DNA of 64,000 nucleotides, from contig MKTZ01000001.1 of assembly GCA_001898505.1 (NCBI GenBank), positions 620,001 through 684,000 of the forward strand, read 5' to 3'. Shown here piece after piece: positions 17,101-25,122 of this stretch. The DNA comes from Sphingobacteriales bacterium 50-39 (lineage in GTDB: Bacteria > Bacteroidota > Bacteroidia > Chitinophagales > Chitinophagaceae). Position 1 is the first letter of the stretch. Each line of letters opens with the position of its first letter. Below the pieces are notes generated by a model. The model made no database searches. It was not told the DNA's origin and saw nothing but the letters and a program-made list of their open reading frames with translations. The translations under genes and the position numbers were made by a program.

Positions 17101-17353
17101 GAGGCTCAGGCTGCGTCCGATATTGATGACTTCGTTTGCGTTTGTGGTGGGGATGCTTCCATTGATCTTTACGAAGGGTGCGTCGGCGCAGGGAAACCAC
17201 TCTATCGGATGGAGCGCTGTAGGGGGCATGCTGACCGGCGTTGTATTGGGCATATTTATCATACCCGTCCTGTTTGTTATCTTTCAATATTTGCAGGAGA
17301 AGGTTTCTGCAAAAAGAGAGGAAGAGGAGAGGGAACTGGGTTTGGCGGAATAA
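14198..17353 (+). CDS. RND multidrug efflux pump, HAE1 family (AcrB-like)
   Basis: 1051 residues, the usual size of AcrB/MexB pumps. The proton-relay aspartates are Asp406-Asp407 within GIVVDDAIVVVE in helix 4. The N-terminal FIERPVLSTVLSIILLLLGG is the canonical first helix, and the C-terminal half carries LIGLLAKNAILIVEFA and LRPILMTSFAFVVGMLPL. Two large periplasmic porter regions lie between helices 1-2 and 7-8. It exports amphiphilic compounds by proton antiport with the adaptor encoded directly upstream. No TolC/OprM-type channel gene follows; the next gene is a sialidase-like protein. Confidence 0.97.
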   Translation: MLRRFIERPVLSTVLSIILLLLGGLSLFSLPITLFPEIAPPSVQVTAVYPGANAEVVARTVAVPIEEAVNGVENMSYMTSNSSNDGSMNLTVYFKQGTNPDIDAVNVQNRVSKANSQLPPEVIQAGVSTQKIQTSFLMFVGLYSDDSAKYDELFLENYLRINVIPQLQRIPGVAQAEVFSSKDYSMRIWLKPDRLIANNLSPQDVLNAIKDQNLEAAPGRLGQNSPESFEYVIKYKGKRNKNEDYENMIVKANADGSLLRLKDLARVEFGAYTYISTNKLNGKQTSGFGVLQTPGSNANQILTELERQINEFDKALPDGMHFKIMYNAKEFLDASINQVKETLIIAFVLVAIVVFIFLQDVRSTLIPAIAVPVAIVGTFFFLLLFGYTINLLTLFALVLAIGIVVDDAIVVVEAVHSKMEREHLRARKATIGAMSEISGAIVSITLVMAAVFVPVSFVQGPAGVFYKQFAFTLATAILISAVNALTLSPALCALFLKNQHIGEEGRKKGLGARFFGAFNAGFRAMTDKYIGSVKFLIRHKWVAILGLLLVAVGAMMLVQRTPSGFIPDEDQGFIVAVAQTPAGSSLSRTAHATDAISKIVLQDGASSDVWNVNGLNFVTNAFASPNAVVFSRLKPREERGPVKDPAQIAGRLIGETGQVKDAMSIFVNFPTVQGFGNVSGVEMMLQDRSSGSLEKLGGTAWGFVGALMQRKEVASAFTTFNTGNPQYTIEVDDAKAKQLGVPISDLMNTLQIYYGSSFVSDFNRFGKYYRVMAQADVPYRMDAGSLNGIYVKNTAGQMVPATSVAKFERVYGPETVTRNNLYNAVTINATPKPGFSTGDVIKAVEETAKQALPKGYAYEFTGITREEIRAGNQTAFVFLLSVLFVFFLLSAQYESYILPLAVILTVPTGILGVFAFVGLAGLQNNVYVQIGLIMLIGLLAKNAILIVEFAVQRRRAGMGLVEAALEGSRLRLRPILMTSFAFVVGMLPLIFTKGASAQGNHSIGWSAVGGMLTGVVLGIFIIPVLFVIFQYLQEKVSAKREEEERELGLAE

Positions 17354-17395
17354 TAATGTCCGAGGCCTTCGGATAACGATGAGTATGCGGCGGGC

Positions 17396-17417
17396 GTTTC
17401 TTTCTCCAGAGAGAAAC
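17396..17417 (+). other. Hairpin abutting the sialidase start codon
   Basis: GTTTC (17396-17400) pairs with GAAAC (17413-17417), and TCT and AGA close the inner part with a small bulge. The stem ends 2 bases before the ATG at 17420. It may affect ribosome access to the sialidase mRNA or end the RND transcript; no T-run is present. Confidence 0.3.
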
Positions 17418-17419
17418 CA

Positions 17420-18625
17420 ATGGACATGTCACGTATTCTTATCGTTGTATCTTTCTTTTTCCTATGCGTAGGGGCGGCTGGTATTGTAAACGGCCAGACC
17501 GGTGTGGGGGGCAGCCAGACGAGTGGTCTGATATTCCCTCCCCAGGGCAAGCATACGCATGGCAGCAGCCTGGTAAAGCTGTCCAATGGGGACATGCTGG
17601 CGGCCTGGTTCCAGGGCAGCGGCGAGCGGGGCGCCGACGATGTAAAGATCATGGGGGCGCGGATGTCCGCCAAGACAAAAGCCTGGAGTGAACCTTTCCT
17701 GATGGCCGATACCAGGGATATCCCCGATTGCAATCCCGTGCTTTTTTTGAACAGCCAGGGCAAGTTATTCCTTTTCTGGATCGCTGTGCAGGCAAATGAA
17801 TGGGAGTATTCTATCATCCGGATGAGGACATCGGTGAATTATCTTTCTCCGGGGGCGCCTGTCTGGAACTGGCAGGACAATATCCTACTGAAGCCGGATG
17901 ACGGATTTGCGAGAGAGGTGGAGGCCCGGTTCAAGGACCTGCCGGCCAATCATTCCGGGTGGAGCGGGTATGCGCCGCGGTATGACAAGATGATCATCGA
18001 GGCGGCAAAGGATCATGAGAAGAGGAGCATCGGCTGGATGACGCGTATCAAGCCTCTGCAATTGCCTTCGGGCCGTATATTGCTTCCGCTGTATTCAGAC
18101 GGCTTCAATCTGTCCATAGTGGCTATTTCCGACGACAACGGCGAGAGTTGGCGACCCAGCCTGCCCATTGTGGGGCGAGGGCCTATCCAGCCGGCGCTGG
18201 CGTTGAAGAAGAACGGGCATATCGTAGCGTATATGCGTGACAGTGGGGATGATCCTACCAGCGTCCAAACCAGCGAGTCTGCGGACAGCGGTTACAGCTG
18301 GACTGCCGCACAGAAGACGGAGATCCCGAATACGGCCAGCGTAGAGCTGTTGGTATTGCAGGATGGGCGTTGGGCGTTCCTGGGCAATACGATCGGTGAC
18401 GGACGGTACCGGCTGACGCTCATGCTATCGGACGATGAAGGGAAGACATGGAAATGGCGGGAGGATGTTGAAAATGATGAGAACAAGGCCGGCCGCTATT
18501 CTTATCCCTGTCTGATACAGGCGAAGGATGGGCTGCTGCATATGACCTATTCCTATCAACGGGCCGGGGAAGGGGAGTCCATTAAATATAATGTGGTGGA
18601 CCCTGTCCGGATCCACCACGAATAA
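17420..18625 (+). CDS. Secreted sialidase-like (BNR repeat) glycosidase
   Basis: 401 residues with a signal peptide (MSRILIVVSFFFLCVGAAG; a second ATG lies at 17426). Three Asp-box (SxDxGxTW-like) repeats are visible: SDDNGESW (about 237-244), ESADSGYSW (about 286-294) and SDDEGKTW (about 337-344), as in six-bladed sialidase propellers. It matches the predicted-neuraminidase group of Bacteroidota (HTHGSSLVKLSNGDMLAAWF near the N-terminus). True sialidase activity is not certain, because this group also includes other exo-glycosidases. It ends 6 bases from the convergent Gfo/Idh/MocA gene. Confidence 0.85.
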   Translation: MDMSRILIVVSFFFLCVGAAGIVNGQTGVGGSQTSGLIFPPQGKHTHGSSLVKLSNGDMLAAWFQGSGERGADDVKIMGARMSAKTKAWSEPFLMADTRDIPDCNPVLFLNSQGKLFLFWIAVQANEWEYSIIRMRTSVNYLSPGAPVWNWQDNILLKPDDGFAREVEARFKDLPANHSGWSGYAPRYDKMIIEAAKDHEKRSIGWMTRIKPLQLPSGRILLPLYSDGFNLSIVAISDDNGESWRPSLPIVGRGPIQPALALKKNGHIVAYMRDSGDDPTSVQTSESADSGYSWTAAQKTEIPNTASVELLVLQDGRWAFLGNTIGDGRYRLTLMLSDDEGKTWKWREDVENDENKAGRYSYPCLIQAKDGLLHMTYSYQRAGEGESIKYNVVDPVRIHHE

Positions 18626-18631
18626 AGGTTA

Positions 18632-20080
18632 TTATTTGAAACCGTCGAGGCCCCAGCCGCTGCGGCGTTCTGCTTTTACGAACTGGTTGGCGTCATCGAA
18701 ATTAGTAATGCGCATTTGTTTAGCGTCCCATAAGAGCTTTTTCCTGCCGGGGAAGCGATCGCGTCTCGACTTGGCATTGGGGACTTCCAGGCTCCAGCTG
18801 CGGATGGCCAGGTTGCCGATGAGCACGCTCTCCGTGAAGGGGCCTGCGTAATCGAAGGGCGAGCTGGTAGTGGCTTTTCCATAGCCCGCGATACAAGCGT
18901 TGACCCATTGGATATAGTGACCTTCCGGAACACGGGGGAGGACCTGCTTGGGCATTTCCTGTTTCATGAGGCTGGAAGGCAGGAGCCTTGGGTTCTCGCC
19001 ATAGCAGTTCACCAGCATTTTGGATTTGCTGCCGATGAAGAGGGCGCCGCCATCCGGACCGCCGAAGGGTTCGCCGTCCAGGAGTTCATCGGGAGTCATA
19101 GGAAGGAGACCTCCGTCCATCCAGGTGAGCTTTATATTGCCTTTACCGTCTTTGCGAGGGTAGTCCAGGTTGATGATGGAGGCGGAGGGATATCCGTCGG
19201 GGTATTTTGCTTGTTTGCCGTCATCGGACCAGGTAGTGGGGATGCTGCATTCCACGGAGGTGGGGAAGTCGATGGGGAGAAGGCGGAAGACCGGGTCCAT
19301 GAGGTGGCAGGCCATGTCTCCCAGGGCGCCTGTGCCGAAGGCGTTCCAGCCACGCCAGTTGAAAGGCAGGTAGGAGGGATGGTAGTCAATATATTTTGCA
19401 GGGCCCAGCCAGAGGTCCCAGTTCAGCTCCGAGGGAACGTCGAAGTGACCCGTGGGTGTGGGGAGGGCCTGCGGCCATACGGGACGGTTAGTCCATACAT
19501 AGACCTGGCTTACTTCGCCCAGCATGCCGGCGTCGTACATTTCTTTGGCTTGTCTGACCCCGTCGCTGGAGCCGCCCTGGTTGCCCATCTGGGTGACTAC
19601 TTTATAACGTTTGGCGGCGTCTGCGAGCAGTCTGGCTTCAAAGATGTCGTGGGTGAGGGGTTTTTGCGTGTAGACGTGCTTGCCCAGCTGCATAGCCGAC
19701 AGTGTGGCGATGGCATGGATGTGGTCCGGCGTGGATATGGAGCAGGCGTCGATGTTCTTTTTCTCTTTTTCCAGCATTTCCCGGAAGTCCTTGTAGTATT
19801 TTGCTTTTGGGAAGCGCTGTCTGGATTCGGCCGAGCGGCGGTCGTCCACGTCGCAAAGCGCGACGATGTTCACTTTCGGGCTGGTGGAGAATTCTTTCAG
19901 GTCGCCTCCCCCTTTGCCGCCGACGCCGATGCCTGCGATGTTCAATTTATCGCTGGGCGCCACGAAGCCGCGGCCCAGTACGTGGCGGGGTACGATGATG
20001 AAGCTGCCTGCGGCAAGGGAAGCGTCTTTCACGAATTCCCTTCGGGAAAATTTCTTCTTTCCATTGAGATCGTTTGACAT
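18632..20080 (-). CDS. Gfo/Idh/MocA-family oxidoreductase, Tat-exported type
   Basis: 482 residues. The N-terminus carries a Tat-like signal (SRREFVKDASLAAGSFIIV). The Rossmann fold begins IAGIGVGGKGGGDL, and the catalytic-lysine strand reads TQKPLTHDIFEARLL (the EKP motif as QKP). The C-terminal half is the beta-sheet substrate domain. The family oxidises or epimerises sugars with bound NAD(P); exported members are common in Bacteroidota glycan loci. It is the last gene of the operon that starts at 30265, with a 65-base gap after the lactonase. Confidence 0.9.
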   Translation of the reverse strand: MSNDLNGKKKFSRREFVKDASLAAGSFIIVPRHVLGRGFVAPSDKLNIAGIGVGGKGGGDLKEFSTSPKVNIVALCDVDDRRSAESRQRFPKAKYYKDFREMLEKEKKNIDACSISTPDHIHAIATLSAMQLGKHVYTQKPLTHDIFEARLLADAAKRYKVVTQMGNQGGSSDGVRQAKEMYDAGMLGEVSQVYVWTNRPVWPQALPTPTGHFDVPSELNWDLWLGPAKYIDYHPSYLPFNWRGWNAFGTGALGDMACHLMDPVFRLLPIDFPTSVECSIPTTWSDDGKQAKYPDGYPSASIINLDYPRKDGKGNIKLTWMDGGLLPMTPDELLDGEPFGGPDGGALFIGSKSKMLVNCYGENPRLLPSSLMKQEMPKQVLPRVPEGHYIQWVNACIAGYGKATTSSPFDYAGPFTESVLIGNLAIRSWSLEVPNAKSRRDRFPGRKKLLWDAKQMRITNFDDANQFVKAERRSGWGLDGFK

Positions 20081-20145
20081 ATTGGTTGGTTTATATTTTT
20101 AATGACTGTTCCCGGGACGGATCGCTTCCGGCGGGCCTGATGCGG

Positions 20146-21021
20146 TCAGATCCTGCATCGTTGAGCCGGTGTGCCCTTCACCGGCAGGTGCACCACGAAG
20201 GTGTCTCCGCTCCGTGGATACTGCTCCAATTGTTCCGGGGAAAGATCCTGGCGCGCCGTGGTAATGATCAGGTGGTCGAGGGATTCACCCGCAAAGGTGC
20301 AGGCGGAAACGTTGGGGGCCGGAACACGGATGGTGCCCAGCAGCTGCCCGTTGCGGGGGTTCCAGCGATGGACGCTGAAGCTGCCCCAGTGCGCCACCCA
20401 CAACATGCCTTCTTCGTCGATGGTCATTCCGTCCGGATCGCCGACGCCATCGGGTACCTGCACGGCGACTTTATCAAATTCTATATGCCCGGTGGCTGCG
20501 TCGTACAGGTAGGATTCGATGCGCCGGCGCGGGCTGTCGATGTAATACAGTTTTGTGTCGTCCTGCGACCAGGCCATACCGTTGGAGATCGTCACGTTCG
20601 AGATCCGCGCCTGGGGGACAAGGTCTTCGTCTATGCAGTAGAGAGAGGCGACGCCTTTTATGAAATCCCTGTGGAGGGTACCTACCCAGAGGCGGCCCTG
20701 GCGGTCCACGCCACCGTCATTGCAGCGGTGTTTGACCAAGTCTTTTTCAAGGTCCAGGAGCCACCGGCTTTTGCCCGTATCGGGGTCGAAGCGCATGATG
20801 CCTCCTTCCATACCCAGGAGCAGGTTGCCGTCCTGATCTATCACGACAAGGGTCACCCGGTGGTTGAAGACCCATTGTCTTACGGATCCGCCTTCGGGCC
20901 ATTGGTATTCATAAAGCCGTTGGTTCTCGATATCCACCCAAAAGCAGCTTTTGCGGACCGGGTGCCAGCAGGGACCTTCGCCCAGGAAGCATTGGGAGGC
21001 ATATAGTAAACGGGCGTTCAT
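20146..21021 (-). CDS. SMP-30/gluconolactonase-family lactonase
   Basis: 291 residues from the ATG at 21021 (MNARLLYASQCFLGEGPCWH). It is a six-bladed beta propeller of the regucalcin family. Metal ligands are expected from the Glu in LGEGPCWH, the Asn in ISNVTISNGMAWSQDD, and the Asp in DDTKLYYIDSPRR. The enzyme opens aldonolactones to aldonic acids after an oxidative step. The start overlaps the stop of the TIM-barrel isomerase gene by ATGA, implying translational coupling. The frame continues upstream, but the ATG at 21021 fits the domain start. Confidence 0.9.
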   Translation of the reverse strand: MNARLLYASQCFLGEGPCWHPVRKSCFWVDIENQRLYEYQWPEGGSVRQWVFNHRVTLVVIDQDGNLLLGMEGGIMRFDPDTGKSRWLLDLEKDLVKHRCNDGGVDRQGRLWVGTLHRDFIKGVASLYCIDEDLVPQARISNVTISNGMAWSQDDTKLYYIDSPRRRIESYLYDAATGHIEFDKVAVQVPDGVGDPDGMTIDEEGMLWVAHWGSFSVHRWNPRNGQLLGTIRVPAPNVSACTFAGESLDHLIITTARQDLSPEQLEQYPRSGDTFVVHLPVKGTPAQRCRI

Positions 21022-21902
21022 GGCCAGTATTCTTTTATTTTCCGGCGGAGAAAAGTTACGCTGCGCCGGAGCTGATCCATTCCTTCCACGCCGTCCTCGA
21101 TGCTGATCCATCCGTCGAATCCCACTCTGCGGAGCTCATTGAAGATGGCGTCATAGTCGTTGAGACCTTTTCCTATCTCACCGTGCCGGAGTCTTGCGGC
21201 GTAGCCAGTGACGCCTCCTTCCTCTTTCCGCAGGTCTTCCAGGGTGCCATCTATGAGATACCTGTCGCTGGCGTGCATGGTGACTACGCGATGGGATACC
21301 AGGCGGAGGAGGTCCATGGGATCTTCGCCCGCGAGATAGGTATTGCTGGGGTCGTAATTTACACCGAAGTTGGGGTGATGGATGCTGTCAACCAGCCGGG
21401 CGAAGACGTCCATTTTCTGTGCGAACTCTGGGTATTCCCAGAAATCGTCTTTGTAATGGTTTTCCAGGATGAGGGTAACGCCGTGTGCTGCTGCGTAGGG
21501 CAGGCAGGCTTCGATGCATTCGGCGGCCAGTTTGATACCTTCGTCGATGGAGAGGGATGGTCTGCGTTGTCCGGAGAGCACGCGGCACCAGGAGCCGCCA
21601 AGGGTATGGGTCATATCGATCCATTTCTTTTGCTTGGCGATCTCTTTTTCCCTGAAGGAGGCGTCCGGGTGGGTAAAGTCGGGAGAACAGCATACCATCG
21701 GGATGGATTTGCCGTGGTCTTCCACCTGCCGGCGGAAGAGGGGCCAGTTGGATTCATCTGCCATTTCCAGGAAGCCGGCATACCATTCCAGACCATCGAT
21801 GTCGAGTGCCGAGGCCAGTTCGATCCATTCCGACACGCGCATGGTACCATCTTTACAGAGGGCTTGCATGAAGGCTTTGGGAAAGGCTGCGAGACGGGGC
21901 AT
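21018..21902 (-). CDS. Sugar phosphate isomerase/epimerase-type TIM-barrel protein
   Basis: 294 residues from the ATG at 21902 (MPRLAAFPKAFMQALCKD); the open frame upstream is shadow of the SDR gene. The AP-endonuclease-2-type barrel carries metal-site candidates in IDGLEWYAGFL, LILENHYKD, VNYDPSNTY and WISIEDGV. No signal peptide is present, so it acts in the cytoplasm, unlike the exported homologue at 7488. It is coupled by ATGA overlap to the lactonase and lies 5 bases after the SDR gene. The substrate is likely a ketose or sugar acid of the operon's pathway; this is inference. Confidence 0.88.
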   Translation of the reverse strand: MPRLAAFPKAFMQALCKDGTMRVSEWIELASALDIDGLEWYAGFLEMADESNWPLFRRQVEDHGKSIPMVCCSPDFTHPDASFREKEIAKQKKWIDMTHTLGGSWCRVLSGQRRPSLSIDEGIKLAAECIEACLPYAAAHGVTLILENHYKDDFWEYPEFAQKMDVFARLVDSIHHPNFGVNYDPSNTYLAGEDPMDLLRLVSHRVVTMHASDRYLIDGTLEDLRKEEGGVTGYAARLRHGEIGKGLNDYDAIFNELRRVGFDGWISIEDGVEGMDQLRRSVTFLRRKIKEYWP

Positions 21903-21907
21903 GATAA

Positions 21908-22699
21908 TTATTTTATAGTTGTATTGTCTTTTGGTGGATTGCGGCCGATGAAGGGGTGTTGTTCCAGGTCGACCACCTGACCGCTGATGGGACCGCTCTC
22001 GTCTGCGAGCCAGTAGACCGCGGCTGCGGCGATCTCTGCCGGACGTAAGATCCGGCCTGCCGGAGCGTATACACGGGGAAGGGCCTCGTACCAATTGTCC
22101 GCCAGGCCATGTTCCTTTTTTCGTTGTATCTCCGTCTCCGTCAGCACCCATCCCGGATTGATCTGGTTGACCCGTACGCCGTACTCACGGTGGAGGGTAT
22201 CTCCCAAATTGCGGGTCATGGTCATCAGGGCGCCTTTGGAGATGCTATAGGCCAGCAGGTCCGGCTCGCCGCTGTAGGCGTTGACGCTGCCGATGTTGAG
22301 CACGGCGCCTTTTGTCCGGCTGAGGTGCGGCAGGGCGCATTTGATCAGCTGATAAGGAGCGACGGTATTTATATTCAGGACCTTTTGGAGAAAGGGGATA
22401 TCCGTAGTCGTTATATTGGAGGAGACTACCCAGGCCGCGTTATTGACTACTGCGTCCAGTTTTCCGAAGGTCTGCAGGGCTTTGTCCACGAGCCGCTGGG
22501 GAGCGTCTTCTTTGGAGATGTCCTCGATGTGAAGGGCTGCTTTTTCCGGAGCGATGGCGGCAAGTACCTCATTTCCCCAGTCCTGTTCCAGGCCATGGAG
22601 GAGAACTTTTGCTCCTTCGGCGGCACAGCGAATGGCGATGGCTTTGCCGATGCCAGTGGTGCTGCCTGTGACGATGATAACTTTGTCGAGTAAGCGCAT
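21908..22699 (-). CDS. Short-chain dehydrogenase/reductase
   Basis: 263 residues from the ATG at 22699 (MRLLDKVIIVTGSTTGIG). Classical SDR: glycine-rich NAD(P) motif TGSTTGIG, NNAAWVVSS (NNAG motif), and catalytic Tyr-x-x-x-Lys as YSISK after LNIGSVNAYSG. Such enzymes oxidise sugars or hydroxyl groups, for example L-fucose or L-rhamnose dehydrogenases in non-phosphorylative pathways. The start lies 1 base after the stop of the dehydrogenase gene. An ATG six codons further upstream is also possible. Confidence 0.92.
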   Translation of the reverse strand: MRLLDKVIIVTGSTTGIGKAIAIRCAAEGAKVLLHGLEQDWGNEVLAAIAPEKAALHIEDISKEDAPQRLVDKALQTFGKLDAVVNNAAWVVSSNITTTDIPFLQKVLNINTVAPYQLIKCALPHLSRTKGAVLNIGSVNAYSGEPDLLAYSISKGALMTMTRNLGDTLHREYGVRVNQINPGWVLTETEIQRKKEHGLADNWYEALPRVYAPAGRILRPAEIAAAAVYWLADESGPISGQVVDLEQHPFIGRNPPKDNTTIK

Positions 22700-22700
22700 G

Positions 22701-23750
22701 TTAAACAGGTTTGAGAACACTCTTAACTACCTGACCATGGTGCATTTTTTCGAATGCGTCTTTCCATTCCGTGACGGGCCAGATACCGCCGATGATGGGC
22801 CGGACGTCCAGCTGTCCGCTGGCCAGGAGGGCGATGACCCTTTCCCATATCGGCCAGTTATGGCTAAAGCTGCCTTGCAGCGTGACATTCTTTTGTACGA
22901 GGGGGTCGAGGGAAAATCCCAACGGCTGAGGGCCCCATCCCACTTTGACGATATGACCACCGGGTCTGACCAGCTGCAATGCCATTTTCAAGGTAATGCT
23001 GGCCCCGGCGGCATCGATGATGCAATCGGCGCCCAGTCCGTCCCTTTCGCGGGCCCATTCCGTAGCGTCGCCTATGATAGTGGTGCAACCGTATGCTGCC
23101 GCAATGGACAGACGGTGTCTATCCGCCTCCAGCCCGACGACCGCAACTTCTGCGCCACAGAGTCTGGCAACGGCTGCGCAGAGAATACCGATGGTGCCCG
23201 GACCGAGCACGATGACCCTGTCACCAGGTTTTAGTCTGCTGTTGCCTACCACGGCATTGAAAGCAACACAGCAGGGTTCCGTGAGACATGCGTGTTCGAA
23301 GGCAAGCTGGTCGGGTATGCGATGAAGGCAGCGAGCGGGGACCCGGACGTAGCGGGTCATGGCGCCGTCGACGCCGTATCCAAAACCTTTACGGGTGGGA
23401 TCCAGATTGTACAGGCCCTGGCGGGACATTGGGTTGTTGATGTCGATGACCGCGGCCGTCTCACTCACGACCCTGTCGCCTTCTTTCCATCCCGTGACGC
23501 GGCTGCCTATTTTAAGGATATGGCCGCCGAACTCGTGTCCTAAAATCACCGGGTAGTTCACCGGCCAGGAATGGTCGGCCGTCCACTGGTGGAGGTCGCT
23601 GCCGCAAACGCCCACGTTGGCGACTTCGAGCAGTACATCTTCTTCTCCTATGACCGGGACCGGCACTTCACGGATCTCGACCGATCCTTTCTCCGGAGCG
23701 TAGTTGACTACGGCTGCCGCTTTCTGTTGTATCTCTTTTTTCATCATCAT
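22701..23750 (-). CDS. Zinc-type medium-chain alcohol/polyol dehydrogenase lacking structural-zinc cysteines
   Basis: 349 residues from the first of three consecutive ATGs (23750), which overlaps the upstream stop as ATGA. The catalytic-zinc cysteine lies in GVCGSDLHQW and the histidine-glutamate in ILGHEFGG. The Rossmann part reads VIVLGPGTIGIL. The lobe that usually holds four structural-zinc cysteines (here VSETAAVIDINNPMSRQG then LYNLDPTRKGFGYG) has none of them. Family members oxidise polyols, sugars or threonine; this member is probably a sugar dehydrogenase within the oxidative operon. Confidence 0.9.
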   Translation of the reverse strand: MMMKKEIQQKAAAVVNYAPEKGSVEIREVPVPVIGEEDVLLEVANVGVCGSDLHQWTADHSWPVNYPVILGHEFGGHILKIGSRVTGWKEGDRVVSETAAVIDINNPMSRQGLYNLDPTRKGFGYGVDGAMTRYVRVPARCLHRIPDQLAFEHACLTEPCCVAFNAVVGNSRLKPGDRVIVLGPGTIGILCAAVARLCGAEVAVVGLEADRHRLSIAAAYGCTTIIGDATEWARERDGLGADCIIDAAGASITLKMALQLVRPGGHIVKVGWGPQPLGFSLDPLVQKNVTLQGSFSHNWPIWERVIALLASGQLDVRPIIGGIWPVTEWKDAFEKMHHGQVVKSVLKPV

Positions 23751-24442
23751 CTTGTTATAGTGGCCCCATGGACCTTTTCGCATATCAGTCGCAGTGAATC
23801 TTCCAGTTGGCCGTTGGCTGTTTTGAAAGCGTCTGCGTCGATGGTGAGCGGTGCGCCCAATACTACGAGCGGTGCGCCGTATTCCGGACAGCGTATGGCT
23901 TGTTCCAGGCTGAGGCCGCCCACCGCCTGCACCGGGATGTTGACAGCCCGGACAACTTCTTTGAGCTGGTCCAATGGAGAGGGCATGCGTTCACCACGGG
24001 CTGCTATGCCCCTGCGTTCGTCATAGCCTATGTGGTGGATGACGTAGTCGCAGCCAAGCTCTTCGAGACGGCGTGCGCCTTCGACCATGTCCGGGCAGGC
24101 GAGGTTATCGCCCATTACTTTTACGCCGAAGTCGCGGCCTGCCTTGACGACACATTTGATCGTCTCTTCGTGGGCTCGGGCCATGACCACTACGTGCGTG
24201 GCGCCAGCTTTGGCCATCATCTCGGCTTCCAGGTAGCCGCCGTCCATGGTCTTGAGGTCTGCTACGATGGGCACGTTCGGAAAGGCTTTGCGTAGTTCAC
24301 GCACGCCAGTAAGGCCGTAGGCAAGGATCAGGGGGGTGCCAGCCTCCAGCCAGTCCACGCCCGCCCGCATGGCCATGGATGCCGTTGCCAGCGCTTCATC
24401 GATATCGGTAAGGTCCAGGGATATCTGAACGATAGGTCTCAT
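23747..24442 (-). CDS. Orotidine-decarboxylase-superfamily (HUMPS-type) synthase/decarboxylase
   Basis: 231 residues, one (beta/alpha)8 barrel. Diagnostic is ADLKTMDGG, the DxKxxD catalytic motif of the hexulose-6-phosphate synthase / 3-keto-L-gulonate-6-phosphate decarboxylase group. The segment DYVIHHIGYDERRG and the phosphate loop IPVQAVGGL follow. Characterised relatives either condense formaldehyde with ribulose 5-phosphate or decarboxylate 3-keto-L-gulonate 6-phosphate; the latter would fit sugar-acid breakdown. The stop overlaps the dehydrogenase start; the gene follows the GMC small subunit by 10 bases. Confidence 0.87.
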   Translation of the reverse strand: MRPIVQISLDLTDIDEALATASMAMRAGVDWLEAGTPLILAYGLTGVRELRKAFPNVPIVADLKTMDGGYLEAEMMAKAGATHVVVMARAHEETIKCVVKAGRDFGVKVMGDNLACPDMVEGARRLEELGCDYVIHHIGYDERRGIAARGERMPSPLDQLKEVVRAVNIPVQAVGGLSLEQAIRCPEYGAPLVVLGAPLTIDADAFKTANGQLEDSLRLICEKVHGATITR

Positions 24443-24452
24443 AAGTAAGTTA

Positions 24453-25118
24453 TTAAGTGAAGCTGATGCATTCTTTCAGCTCTTTTTCGGTATAGGCCAG
24501 ATTGTATTGTTTCAGCACTTCGGGAGGGACGCCGTTCCATTGATTGGGTCTGTTGCCCACATAGCCGATGTCCTTGAAACCTATGTCCGTGGTATAGAAA
24601 CCTGTGATCGTAAGGTTGCGCATGAGCGTGAAGAAGTGAACGCCCTGCAGATCTTCCGGTTTTGCTTTTTTCGGGTAGGCGATGGTATCGACGATGGCCA
24701 GCTGTTGCTGGCTGGTGAGGTCCCTGAAGGGCTTTTCGTAAGTATTCAGGGCGCGGAGGTCGAGCCAGCGCAGGCCGCCACGCAAGGGAGTCTGGTGTTC
24801 CGGCTTGTCCTGTACGATGAAGCTGATAAAGTCGATGACTCTCCCATCCGAAGCGCTCCCGCTGGTGTCGTCGCGGGGGATGATGATATCGGCAAGGATG
24901 GTGAGGGTCGCTTTTTCTTCTGCCGTGAAAAAGTCTTTGGCTTGCAGCTCCTGCAGCTTCTCTTTTTCTTCCGGCATCCGGGTGGGATCATCCTCTGTCT
25001 TGGGCTGAGACGCTGCTGTTGCCGCCTGGTCTTTGTCTTTGGACTGGCAGGCTTCGACGATGACGCCGGTGGATACTGTGCCGACCAGCAATGCTTTGAG
25101 GGAACTTCTTCTGTCCAT
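24453..25118 (-). CDS. Gluconate 2-dehydrogenase subunit 3-like small subunit
   Basis: 221 residues. A short leader with a lipobox-like or Tat-like start (MDRRSSLKALLVGTVSTGVIVEAC) is followed by the subunit-3 core (FFTAEEKATLTILADIIIPRDD, then PFRDLTSQQQLAIVDTIAYP). In known three-component gluconate/sorbitol dehydrogenases this small subunit carries the flavoprotein across the membrane. It lies 4 bases after the GMC oxidoreductase gene. No cytochrome c subunit gene is present in this window, so the electron acceptor is unclear. Confidence 0.9.
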   Translation of the reverse strand: MDRRSSLKALLVGTVSTGVIVEACQSKDKDQAATAASQPKTEDDPTRMPEEKEKLQELQAKDFFTAEEKATLTILADIIIPRDDTSGSASDGRVIDFISFIVQDKPEHQTPLRGGLRWLDLRALNTYEKPFRDLTSQQQLAIVDTIAYPKKAKPEDLQGVHFFTLMRNLTITGFYTTDIGFKDIGYVGNRPNQWNGVPPEVLKQYNLAYTEKELKECISFT

Positions 25119-25122
25119 ATGG

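Noticed and set aside
18908-20077. 389-residue plus-strand open frame opposite the Gfo/Idh/MocA gene
   Set aside because: It is exactly antisense to a well-supported gene, has no family motif and arises from third-position GC bias. The same holds for the long antisense frames at 36581-37900, 40364-41737, 43629-44768, 45348-46595 and 57115-58170.
21903-22151. N-terminal extension of the sugar isomerase into the SDR gene
   Set aside because: The added 83 residues are Arg/Gly/Pro-rich antisense-frame-like sequence overlapping a real gene; the ATG at 21902 starts the barrel.
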